This document shows positions 32,762-40,971 of a DNA stretch of 64,000 nucleotides, in pieces; positions within the stretch are counted from its first letter, which is position 1; every line of letters begins with the position of its first letter. Origin of the DNA: Streptomyces kronopolitis (GTDB lineage Bacteria; Actinomycetota; Actinomycetes; Streptomycetales; Streptomycetaceae). A program made the position numbers and the translations under genes. Under the pieces are notes generated by a model that made no database searches, had not been told where the DNA came from, and saw nothing but the letters and a program-made list of their open reading frames with translations. Location of the stretch: assembly GCF_014646275.1 (NCBI RefSeq), contig NZ_BMND01000032.1, forward strand, positions 1 to 64,000, in the 5' to 3' direction.

Positions 32762-33346
32762 TCACCGACCGCCCCGCACCCCGCCCGACGCCCGCGCCCC
32801 ACCCGGCCCCGCGTCACCGGCCGCCGTACCGGTCAGCAAGTACGCGCGGACCTCCTTGCCCGCGGCGCCGCCGCGCCGGGTGGCCTCGGTCCGGACCCAC
32901 AGCAGCGCCTCGTGCCGCCGCTCCCAGCGGCCCAGCCACCGCGCCTTGCCCCACAGGCCGAGCGCGGCCCCGGCCATCAGCAGCCCGCCCGCGGCCGGCA
33001 GCACGCACGACGAGGCGACCGCCGCCAGGAAGGCGAGCAGCAGCCACCAGCGGTGGGCCCGCCGCCAGGTGCGAACGGTGACCGAGCGGTCCTGGAGAAT
33101 GACGGCCTTGCCGGCGCGCGAGGCGGCGCGGGCCAGTGCCGCATACCGTCCGCGCCGGGCCGCGAACGCCACCAGCGCCGCACCCGCGCCCAGCACCGCC
33201 CCCGCCGACAGCCCGATCGTCCGGCCGGTCAGCCCCGGTACCAGCGCTCCGATGCCCGCGGCCAGCAGTCCCGGCCACCACAGCCAGCCGGCCGGTGCCC
33301 GTACCAGCACCGCCACCCGGACCAGCCCGTATGCCCCGCGTCCCAC
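32762..33346 (-). CDS. Hypothetical membrane protein
   Basis: A 194-residue protein with four hydrophobic segments in two hairpins (about 16-40, 42-60, 98-112 and 114-135). The cytoplasmic stretch between the hairpins is basic (RAGKAVILQDRSVTVRTWRRAHR), and the C-terminal part is Arg/Gly-rich. I do not recognise a family. The GTG start at 33346 is chosen for GGAGG six bases upstream; the open frame continues further upstream without support. It lies 130 bp downstream of the RpiR gene on the same strand. Confidence 0.7.
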   Translation of the reverse strand: MGRGAYGLVRVAVLVRAPAGWLWWPGLLAAGIGALVPGLTGRTIGLSAGAVLGAGAALVAFAARRGRYAALARAASRAGKAVILQDRSVTVRTWRRAHRWWLLLAFLAAVASSCVLPAAGGLLMAGAALGLWGKARWLGRWERRHEALLWVRTEATRRGGAAGKEVRAYLLTGTAAGDAGPGGARASGGVRGGR

Positions 33347-33476
33347 GACAGACCTCCTCGCCCCGAGACCGCTGTGCCCCCTTCTGTCCGCACAGCCGTA
33401 CGGCGGCGGAGCGTAGCCAGCCGGGATGAGGATTGCCTGAGACGGCGCGTCCCCGGCGCCCGGGGCCCGCCGCCGC

Positions 33477-34433
33477 TCACTCGACGAACAGCCCGCGCTC
33501 CGCCGCCCGCGCGTCGAATTCCTCCAGGCGGGCCTGGGCGTCCGGGAGGGCGTCGCACATCGCCTCCAGCAGGACCCGGCCCAGCAGCATGGGGGCACAG
33601 GCCGTGTCGAAGGACAGCCCGGTGCCGACGGGGGCGGGCAGCAGCAGGTCGGTGTGGTGGGCGACCGGGGCGAAGGCGCTGTCGGCGACGGTGACGATCC
33701 GCAGCCCGGCGGCCCGGGCGTACTCCAGCGCCTCGACGACCTCGCGCGGGTGGCGGGGCAGGGCGAAGCAGAGCAGCGCGCTCGCGCCGGCGCGGACGGC
33801 GGCGTCGATGCGGTCGGTGAGCAGGGTGCCGCCCTCGTCCAGGAGCCGGACGTCGGGGTGGACCTTGCGGGCGAAGTAGGTGAAGCCGGCGGCCTGGGCG
33901 GTGGCGGCGCGCAGCCCGAGGACGAGCAGCGGGCGGGAGGCGGCGAAGAGGCGGCCCGCCTCGGCCACCGGCCCGGGGTCGGTGAGGGCGGCGGCGAGCT
34001 GCCGGAGGTTGTCGATCTCCGCCTGGACGGCCTGCTGGTACTCGTTGGCGCTGCCGGCCTCGGCGGCTCCCCCGCTGGGCGCCACCTCGCGCAGATGGCG
34101 GCGCAGCGCCGGGTAGCCGTCGAAGCCCAGGGCGACCGCGAAGCGGGTGACGGACGGCTGGCTGACGCCGGCGAGTTCGGCCAGTTCGACGCTGGAGAGG
34201 AAGGGGGCGTCGGCGGCCCGGCGCACCATGCAGTGGGCGATCCGGCGCTGGGTGGGCGTCAGCCGGTGCCCCTCGAAGAGCTTCTGGAGCCGGGCGGCGG
34301 TCCCGGTGCCCGTCTCGGCCGCACCGCCCGTCGCGCCCGGCGCCCCGCCGGCGCCCTCCGCCGCCGCGACCCCGTCCGTCGCCCCGTCGCCGGCCGCGCC
34401 GCCGACGCCGCCGTTGTCCCCGTCCCCGCTCAT
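33477..34433 (-). CDS. MurR/RpiR-family transcriptional regulator
   Basis: A 318-residue regulator: a Gly/Ala-rich N-terminal stretch (1-45), an RpiR helix-turn-helix (about 48-125) with LTPTQRRIAHCMV and ELAGVSQPSVTRFAVALGFDGYPALRRHL, and a SIS phosphosugar-binding-type domain (about 155-300) with LLVLGLRAATAQAAGF. It lies 166 bp downstream of the atypical ammonia-lyase gene on the same strand and probably controls it and the divergent importer. The effector is unknown; SIS domains usually bind phosphosugars but some family members sense other catabolites. The real N-terminus could be shorter than the ATG at 34433 implies. Confidence 0.88.
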   Translation of the reverse strand: MSGDGDNGGVGGAAGDGATDGVAAAEGAGGAPGATGGAAETGTGTAARLQKLFEGHRLTPTQRRIAHCMVRRAADAPFLSSVELAELAGVSQPSVTRFAVALGFDGYPALRRHLREVAPSGGAAEAGSANEYQQAVQAEIDNLRQLAAALTDPGPVAEAGRLFAASRPLLVLGLRAATAQAAGFTYFARKVHPDVRLLDEGGTLLTDRIDAAVRAGASALLCFALPRHPREVVEALEYARAAGLRIVTVADSAFAPVAHHTDLLLPAPVGTGLSFDTACAPMLLGRVLLEAMCDALPDAQARLEEFDARAAERGLFVE

Positions 34434-34599
34434 CGCCTCTGCTTCCCGGCCCGGTCGGGGCCTTGTCCTGTGTCGACCGACTGTACGGAATTCCCGGCCC
34501 GCTCCGGTCCCGGACAGGCGTCGGGATCCGGCCGTACCCGCGACCCCGGCCCCGGGGCCGTCCGGCCGGCCGGGAGCGGCCCGCCGGACGCCGCCTCGC

Positions 34600-36123
34600 T
34601 CACAGCTCCGCCAGCTCGTCCAGCAGCCCCGCCGCCACCGCCACATCATCGGTCAGCGGACGGTCCTCCATCCGCGGGTCGAGGGCCCCGGACGCGCGCC
34701 GGAAGGCGGTGGCGAGGGGGAGGCCCGGGTCGGGTTCCAGGGAGCGCATCCGCAGGGCCCGTACGGCGGCGACGAGTTCGCAGGCGAGGACCTGGCGGTA
34801 GTAGGTGCAGGCGCGCAGGGTCTGGCGGGCGCCCAGGGAGGCGAAGCTGGCCTGTTCCTCGACGCCCCGGGAGAGGACGGCGTGGCCGAGCGAGGCCGGG
34901 TGGGAGACCGCGCGCATCTCGCCGAGCGCCGCGCCGGCCGCGTATTCGAGGATCATCACGCCGGAGCTGGCCGGCGCCGCGTCGCCCAGGAACGGCCGCA
35001 GCCGGGTGAGGTCGGGCTCGGAGAGCGCGGCGAGCCGGGCGGTGGAGAGCCGGGCGGTCTGCAGCACCGCCAGCCGGAAGGTGTCCAGGGCGAGGCCGGC
35101 GTGGGCGGCGTAGAAGTTGCCGTGGTGGTAGGCGGCCTGATCCTCGATGCTGATCAGGGGGTTCTCGGCGGCGGCGTTGACCTCGACGGTCAGCACCCCG
35201 TCGAGGGTGTCGGCGGCGTCCAGCGCGGGGCCGTGGATCTGCGGGAGGCAGCGGAAGCCGTAGGGGTCCTGGATGCGGCCGAGCGGCGGCGCGGGGCGGG
35301 GCGGGACGCCGGAGAGGGCCCGCAGCCGGGTGGCGGCGGCCGCGGAGCCGGGGTGCGGGCGGGCGCGCAGCACCGGCTCGGCGAAGGGTTCGTAGGAGCC
35401 GCCGACCGCGAGCAGGGAGAGCGCGGCGACGGGGAGGGAGGCGGCGAGCAGCCGCCGCAGCTCGTCGAGGGCGAGCGCGGACTGGCCGAGGGTGAGGGCG
35501 TTGCTGCTGATCAGGGCGAGGGCGTCGTTGTTGTCCAGGGCGATCGGGGCGGGGGCGCGGGCGCCGGGGGCGCAGTGCCAGGGGTGTTCGCCGGCCAGCG
35601 CGAGGCCGGTCTGGGCGAGCGCGGCCAGATCGCCGGTGCCGACCGCGCCGTGTTCGTGGACGACCGGGTGCGCCCCGGTGTCCAGGGCGGTGAGCAGCGC
35701 GGTGATGACGCCGGGGCGCAGGCCGGCGCCGCCCGCCAGCAGCTGGTTGGCGCGCACCGCGAGCATGGCGCGGACCTCCCGGGCGGGCAGCGGGTCGCCG
35801 ATCCCGCCGGCGTGGCTGCGCAGCAGCCGCAGCCCGTGATCGGCACCGGCCGCGCCGGCGGCCCCGACGTCCTCCGTGCGGTTGGCGCCGACGCCGGTGC
35901 TGCGCCCGTAGACGCGACCGGTGGCGGCGAGGCGGCGGGCGGTCTCCCAGGACTCGGCGGCGCGGGCGTACGCGGTGGGGTCCGGCGCGGCGGGGTGGGC
36001 GGTGCGCTCCGCGAGGGCGGCGATGTCGGCCGTGTGGAGGGCGGTGCCGTCGAGCGTGATGCGCCGGCCGGCCCGTCGGCTGGTGTCCAGCATGTGAGAA
36101 ACCAAGGGGCTCAACTCCCTCAT
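34600..36123 (-). CDS. Histidine/aromatic ammonia-lyase homologue lacking the MIO triad
   Basis: This 507-residue protein is clearly of the HAL/PAL fold and of normal length. Matches include RVYGRSTGVGANR (HAL has a Tyr-Gly-x-Asn-Thr-Gly motif here), QDPYGFRCLPQIHG, AAENPLIS, HHGNFYAAHAG and EEQASFASLGARQ. Where HAL has GSVGASGDLAPL, whose Ala-Ser-Gly cyclises to the MIO cofactor, this protein reads GAVGTGDLAAL. Thr163 and Gly164 replace the triad and the loop is one residue shorter, so the normal MIO cannot form. The whole protein contains no lysine. It is divergent from a betaine-type ABC importer and precedes an RpiR regulator. It may be a mechanistically distinct lyase; the substrate is unknown. 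An alternative start is ATG 36093. Confidence 0.85.
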   Translation of the reverse strand: MRELSPLVSHMLDTSRRAGRRITLDGTALHTADIAALAERTAHPAAPDPTAYARAAESWETARRLAATGRVYGRSTGVGANRTEDVGAAGAAGADHGLRLLRSHAGGIGDPLPAREVRAMLAVRANQLLAGGAGLRPGVITALLTALDTGAHPVVHEHGAVGTGDLAALAQTGLALAGEHPWHCAPGARAPAPIALDNNDALALISSNALTLGQSALALDELRRLLAASLPVAALSLLAVGGSYEPFAEPVLRARPHPGSAAAATRLRALSGVPPRPAPPLGRIQDPYGFRCLPQIHGPALDAADTLDGVLTVEVNAAAENPLISIEDQAAYHHGNFYAAHAGLALDTFRLAVLQTARLSTARLAALSEPDLTRLRPFLGDAAPASSGVMILEYAAGAALGEMRAVSHPASLGHAVLSRGVEEQASFASLGARQTLRACTYYRQVLACELVAAVRALRMRSLEPDPGLPLATAFRRASGALDPRMEDRPLTDDVAVAAGLLDELAEL

Positions 36124-36212
36124 ATAGCGCCATTTATGAACGTAAGTCCGACACCACGTTCCGTACGGTGAGGCGACGCAACGGGCGATGTCACACGGGA
36201 TTCACACCCGTC

Positions 36213-36260
36213 TATTGACTTCTATTCACGTGCCTAAGACTCTGCATGACCATATGCAGG
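36213..36260 (+). promoter_or_regulatory. Upstream element of the ABC importer, shared with the NCS1 permease gene
   Basis: TATTGAC (36213), ATTCAC (36224) and CTGCATGA (36242) occur in this order. CTGCAT and ATGCAG form a 6-bp inverted repeat at 36242-36259. The same three blocks, with TATTGAC to CTGCATGA again exactly 29 bp apart, occur at 43811-43854. TTGAC could be a -35 box and the dyad an operator. Confidence 0.6.
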
Positions 36261-36278
36261 CCGGGCAAGGGGCAGCGG

Positions 36279-37445
36279 ATGATCAGGTTCGACGCAGTCA
36301 GCAAGCGGTACCCGAACGGCACGACCGCCGTGGACGAGCTGTCCCTGGACCTCCCCGAGGGCGGCGTCACCGTCCTCGTCGGATCCTCGGGGTGCGGCAA
36401 GACGACCACGCTGCGGATGGTCAACCGCATGGTGGAGCCGACCTCCGGCACCATCAGCGTCGGCGGCCGCGACATCCTGGAGACGGACGCCGCCGAGCTG
36501 CGCCGCGGCATCGGCTACGTCATCCAGCAGTCCGGCCTCTTCCCGCACCGCACGATCCTGGACAACATCGCGACCGTCCCGCTGCTGCTGGGCTGGGGCC
36601 GGCGCAAGGCCCGGGCCCGCGCCGCCGAGCTGCTGGAGCTGGTCGGCCTGCCCGCCGACGCCGGCAAGCGCTATCCGCACCAGCTCTCCGGCGGCCAGCA
36701 GCAGCGCGTCGGCGTGGCCCGCGCGCTCGCCGCCGACCCGCCGGTGCTGCTGATGGACGAGCCGTTCGGCGCGGTCGACCCGGTGGTGCGCACCCAGCTG
36801 CAGAACGAGCTGCTGCGGCTCCAGGAGGAGCTGCGCAAGACCGTCGTCTTCGTCACCCACGACATCGACGAGGCGGTCCGCCTGGGCGACCGGATCGCGG
36901 TCTTCCGCTCCGGCGGCCGGCTCGTCCAGTGCGCCGAGCCCGCCGAGCTGCTCGCCCGCCCCGCCGATGACTTCGTCGCAGGCTTCCTGGGCGCCGAGCG
37001 CGGCCTCAAGCTGCTCTCGCTCACCGACCTCGCGGACGTCCCGCACGCGCCCGGCGGGGAGATACGCGCGGACGAACCGGTCGGCGGCATACCCCGCGAC
37101 GGGGACCGCTGGCGCCTGGTGACCTCCCCGCGCCGCGAACCGCTGGGCTGGCTGGACACCGACGCCCTGCCCTCCGGCGGCACGGCCGGCGAGGCCCCCC
37201 TGGAGGCCGTCCGGCCGCTGCGCGACACCGACTCCCTGCTCTCGGCGCTCAACGAGGCGGTCTCCTCCCCCGCCGGCGCCGTCGCCCGGGTCACCGCCGA
37301 CGGCGTGCTGCGGGGCCTCACCTCCCGCGACGCCATCCACGAACGGGCCGGCCGCAGCCATGCGGAGGCCGGCCGGGCGGCCGTCGAAGCGGCCCCCGAG
37401 GACGCCGCGCGCCCGGCCGGGTCCGCCACGGAGCGCCCCGCATGA
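36279..37445 (+). CDS. Betaine/choline-type ABC importer ATP-binding protein
   Basis: A 388-residue ATPase of the OpuCA/ProV (QAT) group. Walker A is GSSGCGKTTT, the signature is QLSGGQQQRVGVARAL, Walker B is VLLMDEPFGAVD, and the switch His is in FVTHDIDEAVRL. A C-terminal extension (about 245-370) ends in a partial CBS-like region with VTADGVLRGLTSRDAIHERA. ATG 36279 is preferred because AAGGGG precedes it by six bases; an ATG at 36246 lies inside the conserved upstream dyad. It overlaps the permease gene by four bases and begins a four-gene operon. Confidence 0.92.
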   Translation: MIRFDAVSKRYPNGTTAVDELSLDLPEGGVTVLVGSSGCGKTTTLRMVNRMVEPTSGTISVGGRDILETDAAELRRGIGYVIQQSGLFPHRTILDNIATVPLLLGWGRRKARARAAELLELVGLPADAGKRYPHQLSGGQQQRVGVARALAADPPVLLMDEPFGAVDPVVRTQLQNELLRLQEELRKTVVFVTHDIDEAVRLGDRIAVFRSGGRLVQCAEPAELLARPADDFVAGFLGAERGLKLLSLTDLADVPHAPGGEIRADEPVGGIPRDGDRWRLVTSPRREPLGWLDTDALPSGGTAGEAPLEAVRPLRDTDSLLSALNEAVSSPAGAVARVTADGVLRGLTSRDAIHERAGRSHAEAGRAAVEAAPEDAARPAGSATERPA

Positions 37446-38116
37446 CCATCGAGTGGGGCTGGTTCCCCGACCACACCGGCGAGCTGGTCCGCCTCACCGC
37501 GGACCACCTCGCCACCGCCGTGCCCGCCGTCCTCTTCGGCCTGCTGATCGCGCTGCCGCTGGCGGTCCTCGCGCACCGCGTACGGCCGCTGCGCGGCTTC
37601 GTGCTCGGCGCGTCCAACATCCTCTACACCATCCCCTCCCTCGCCTTCTTCGTCCTCCTGCTGCCGGTCACCGGGCTGACCCGGACCACCGCGATCACCG
37701 GACTGACCGCGTACACCCTGGTGGTGCTGGTGCGGAACACCGTCGAGGGGCTGGACGCGGTCCCGGCCCGGGTCCGCGAGGCCTCCCGGGCGATGGGGAC
37801 CTCCCCGCTGCGCACCCTGCTCACCGTCGAGCTGCCGCTCGCCCTCCCGGTGATCATGGCGGGCGTGCGGGTCGCCACCGTCATGTCCATCTCCCTGGTC
37901 AGCGTGGCGAGTTACATCGGCTACGGCGGCCTCGGCCAGCTCTTCACCGACGGCTTCCAGCGCAACTTCCCCACCCCGGTCATCGCCGGGGTGGCCCTGA
38001 CCCTGCTGCTCGCCCTGGTCGCCGACGCGGTGCTGGTGTCCGTCCAGTGGCTGTGCACCCCCTGGCTGCGCGGCGCCTCCGGGCCGCGCCGGCCCAAGCT
38101 GCGGAAGCGAGCGTGA
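37442..38116 (+). CDS. Betaine-type ABC importer permease 1
   Basis: A 224-residue permease of the OpuCB type with about six membrane helices, TLVVLVRNTVEGLDAVPARVREASRAMGTSPL as the coupling (EAA-like) loop, and VASYIGYGGLGQLF in the last third. It imports quaternary-ammonium or similar zwitterionic compounds together with the second permease. It overlaps the ATPase gene (ATGA). Confidence 0.92.
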   Translation: MTIEWGWFPDHTGELVRLTADHLATAVPAVLFGLLIALPLAVLAHRVRPLRGFVLGASNILYTIPSLAFFVLLLPVTGLTRTTAITGLTAYTLVVLVRNTVEGLDAVPARVREASRAMGTSPLRTLLTVELPLALPVIMAGVRVATVMSISLVSVASYIGYGGLGQLFTDGFQRNFPTPVIAGVALTLLLALVADAVLVSVQWLCTPWLRGASGPRRPKLRKRA

Positions 38117-38123
38117 CGCCCCG

Positions 38124-38795
38124 ATGCTCGAACTCCTGAAGAACCTCGCCGCCTGGCTGACCAGTTCCGCCCAGTGGTCCGGCCCCGAGGGCATCGCCAC
38201 CCGCGTCCTGGAGCACCTGGAGTACTCGGTGCTCGCCACCCTCGCCGCGGCCGTGATCGCGCTGCCGGTCGGGCTGCTCATCGGGCACACCGGGCGCGGC
38301 GCCTTCCTCGCCGTCAACCTCGCCTCGTTCGGCCGGGCGCTGCCCACCGTCGGCCTGGTCACCCTGGTCTTCCTGGCCGGCGGCCTCAGCGTGTGGCCGG
38401 TGTACGTCTCGCTGGTCGCGCTCGCCGTGCCGGTGATCATCACCAATACGTACGCGGGGATGGCGGCCGTCGACCCCGAGGTCAAGGACGCCGCCAAGGG
38501 CGTGGGGCTGCGCGGCCGCCAGATCCTCTGGCAGGTCGAGATCCCGCTCGCGCTGCCGCTGATCATGACCGGGGTGCGGCTGGCGACCGTGCAGGTCGTG
38601 GCCACCGCCACGATCGCCGCCTACGTCAGCTTCGGCGGACTGGGCCGCTATGTCTTCGACGGCCTGGCGCAGCGCGACCTGGTGCAGGTCCTCGGCGGGG
38701 CGGTGCTGGTCGCCGTGCTCGCCGTCGCCGCCGATCTGGCCCTGGGCGGCCTGACCCGGCTGCTGTTCCGCGGCCGCCCGGCCGCCGCCCGCTGA
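38124..38795 (+). CDS. Betaine-type ABC importer permease 2
   Basis: A 223-residue paralogue of the preceding permease, with the coupling loop VDPEVKDAAKGVGLRGRQILWQVEIPLA and the segment AAYVSFGGLGRYVFDGLAQRDL. The paired permeases of this type (OpuCB/OpuCD) form the heterodimeric channel. It starts seven bases after the first permease gene. Confidence 0.92.
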   Translation: MLELLKNLAAWLTSSAQWSGPEGIATRVLEHLEYSVLATLAAAVIALPVGLLIGHTGRGAFLAVNLASFGRALPTVGLVTLVFLAGGLSVWPVYVSLVALAVPVIITNTYAGMAAVDPEVKDAAKGVGLRGRQILWQVEIPLALPLIMTGVRLATVQVVATATIAAYVSFGGLGRYVFDGLAQRDLVQVLGGAVLVAVLAVAADLALGGLTRLLFRGRPAAAR

Positions 38796-38838
38796 GCATC
38801 CGCCGCCCGCCCCCACGCACGCACCGAGGAGCCCGCCC

Positions 38839-39765
38839 ATGAACCGCCGTACCGTCCTGACCACCCTGCTGGCCGGCGCCTCGGCCCCGCTGCTGGCCGC
38901 CTGCTCCTCCGGCATCACGTCCCTGAAGGGGGACGGCGCCGGCGGCGACAGCGGCAGCAGCAGCGGCGGACTGGTCATCGGCACCGCCAACTTCACCGAG
39001 AACCAGGTCCTCGGGTACCTCTACGCGGGGGTGCTGCACGCCGCCGGGGTCAAGACCACGGTCCGGCCCAACCTCGGCTCCCGCGAGATCGTCGTCCCGG
39101 CGCTGCGCTCCGGCGACATCGACCTGCTCCCCGAGTACCAGGGCAGCCTGCTGCTCTACCTCGACAAGAAGGCCACCGCGACCGAGGCCGGCGCGATGCA
39201 GAACGCGCTGGCCACCGTGCTGCCCGACGGCCTGGAGGTCCTCCCGTACGCGTCCGCCGAGGACCGGGACAGCTTCGCCGTGACCCGCCGGACCGCCGAC
39301 CGCTACGGCCTGAAGACGCTCGACGACCTCCGCAAGGTCAACGGCAAGCTGGTCTTCGGCGCGGCCGCGGAGATGAAGAAGCGGGTGGTCGGGCTCGTCG
39401 GCCTCAAGGACGCGTACGGCGTGGAGTTCAAGGAGTTCAAGGCGCTGGACTCCTCCGGTCCGCTGGTCAAGGGCGCCCTGAAGAAGGGCGACATCGACAT
39501 CGGCAACGTCTTCACCACCGATGTCGACACCGCGGAGAACGGCTGGGTGCTGCTGGCGGACCCCAAGCACCTGATCCCCGCCCAGCACATCGTCCCGCTG
39601 ATCGCCGCCCGCAAGGCCGACGGCCGGGTCCGCAAGGCCCTCGCCCGCCTGGGCAACGCCCTCACCACGTCCGACCTCACCGAACTCAACCGCCTGGTCG
39701 ACAAGGAGAAGCAGGACCCGGACCGGGTGGCGGCCGCCTGGCTCAAGAAGCACAAGCTGGGCTGA
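38839..39765 (+). CDS. Betaine-type substrate-binding lipoprotein
   Basis: A 308-residue OpuAC-class binding protein. The N-terminus has a twin-arginine-like start (MNRRTVL) and a lipobox LLAAC with Cys22, followed by a Gly/Ser linker. The domain opens VIGTANFTENQVLGYLYAG, then LPEYQGSLLLYL, and ends with the helices typical of this class. Such proteins bind betaine, choline, carnitine or, in some Gram-positives, ergothioneine through an aromatic cage; the residues here cannot be assigned without a model. It closes the importer operon. Confidence 0.92.
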   Translation: MNRRTVLTTLLAGASAPLLAACSSGITSLKGDGAGGDSGSSSGGLVIGTANFTENQVLGYLYAGVLHAAGVKTTVRPNLGSREIVVPALRSGDIDLLPEYQGSLLLYLDKKATATEAGAMQNALATVLPDGLEVLPYASAEDRDSFAVTRRTADRYGLKTLDDLRKVNGKLVFGAAAEMKKRVVGLVGLKDAYGVEFKEFKALDSSGPLVKGALKKGDIDIGNVFTTDVDTAENGWVLLADPKHLIPAQHIVPLIAARKADGRVRKALARLGNALTTSDLTELNRLVDKEKQDPDRVAAAWLKKHKLG

Positions 39766-39825
39766 GGCGGGCGGCCGCACGCCGCACGCGGAGGGCCGTA
39801 CGCCGCACACGCCCGGCCGCCCGCC

Positions 39826-40848
39826 TCACGCGGGCTTCGGGCCGCCGTATCGGAGCGGCAGCCCGAACAGCGGGAAGAGCCGCTCGGTGTCCAGGAACGA
39901 GTGCAGCCCGGTGATCCGGCCGTCCGCGACATCGAGGACCTGGATCGCCCAGGGCAGCCCGTCCGCGCGGTACTGCCCGAACGCCGGGCGGCCGTTCGCC
40001 GCGACCGGCACCAGGTGCGACCCCGCGCAGCCGCCGCCCGGCCCGCGCAGCCAGGCCAGGAAGTCCGCACGGCCGCGCAGCCACAGCGCGTACGGCGGCA
40101 TGGACAGCGTGGAGTCCTCGTGCAGCAGGGCCGTCAGGGCGTCCAGGTCGAAGCGTTCGAAGGCGTCGACATAGCGCCGCAGCAGCTCCTGCTGGCTGTC
40201 GTCCAGCGGCTCCGCGGGCGCCTCGGCGGACGCGGCGAGCGTGGCCCGGGCCCGCTGGAGCGCGCTGTTGACCGAGGCGACCGAGCTGCCCAGCAGCTCC
40301 GCGACCTCGCGCGCCGACCAGCTCAGCACCTCCCGCAGGATGAGCACCGCCCGCTGCCGGGGCGCCAGCCGCTGGAGCGCGGCGATGAACGCGAGTCGGA
40401 CCGACTCCCGGGAGACGGCCCGCTCCGCGGGGTCCCCGGCGGCCGCCAGCACCCGCGCGTCGGGCACCGGCCCGATCCACGTCGCCTCGGGCAGTCCCGT
40501 GCCGATGGGGGTGTCCACGCTCGCGGGGGAGGCGAGGTCCATCGGCCGCGCCCGGCGCCGGGAGCCCTTGAGCAGGTCCAGGCAGACGTTGGTGGCGATG
40601 CGGTAGAGCCAGGAGCGCAGCGAGGCCCGCCCCTCGAACCGGTCGTGGGCGCGCCAGGCCCGCACCATCGTCTCCTGCACGGCGTCCTCGGCCTCGAACG
40701 CCGACCCCAGCATCCGGTAGCAGTAGCCGGTCAGCTCGGTGCGGTACGCCTCCAGGCGGTCCGCCAGCTCGCCGGGCGCGGCATCCGGTGCGCCGCCGTC
40801 CCCGGCCGCGCCCTCCACCGTGATCTCACTCGTCGCGGAACGCTTCAT
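39826..40848 (-). CDS. ECF sigma factor with C-terminal SnoaL-like domain
   Basis: A 340-residue sigma factor of the SigX5/SigG-like ECF group. Sigma region 2 is at about 33-100 (GYCYRMLGSAFEAEDAVQETMVRAW), region 4 at about 150-205 (LAPRQRAVLILREVLSWSAREVAELLGSSVASVNSALQRA), then a SnoaL-like domain (about 215-335). The tail contains DAFERFDLDALTALLHEDSTLSMPP and DGRITGLHSFLDTERLFPLF. In such factors the tail replaces a separate anti-sigma protein and may sense a ligand. ATG 40848 is chosen over a GTG 33 bp upstream. It is convergent with the importer operon. Confidence 0.9.
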   Translation of the reverse strand: MKRSATSEITVEGAAGDGGAPDAAPGELADRLEAYRTELTGYCYRMLGSAFEAEDAVQETMVRAWRAHDRFEGRASLRSWLYRIATNVCLDLLKGSRRRARPMDLASPASVDTPIGTGLPEATWIGPVPDARVLAAAGDPAERAVSRESVRLAFIAALQRLAPRQRAVLILREVLSWSAREVAELLGSSVASVNSALQRARATLAASAEAPAEPLDDSQQELLRRYVDAFERFDLDALTALLHEDSTLSMPPYALWLRGRADFLAWLRGPGGGCAGSHLVPVAANGRPAFGQYRADGLPWAIQVLDVADGRITGLHSFLDTERLFPLFGLPLRYGGPKPA

Positions 40849-40971
40849 CGCGGATCGTCCCTCCGCCTGTCGGTCGGCCACCGCCCCACACGCTCCGACC
40901 GTACCGGAGCACCCTGCTCCAGTCTGCTCCCCGGCACGGGGCCCCGCAGCCGCGCGACGGGCCCGCCGCGG

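Noticed and set aside
34600..36123. Ordinary hutH
   Set aside because: The gene looked at first like histidine ammonia-lyase completing the hut pathway, but the MIO-forming triad is absent, so normal HutH activity cannot be assumed.
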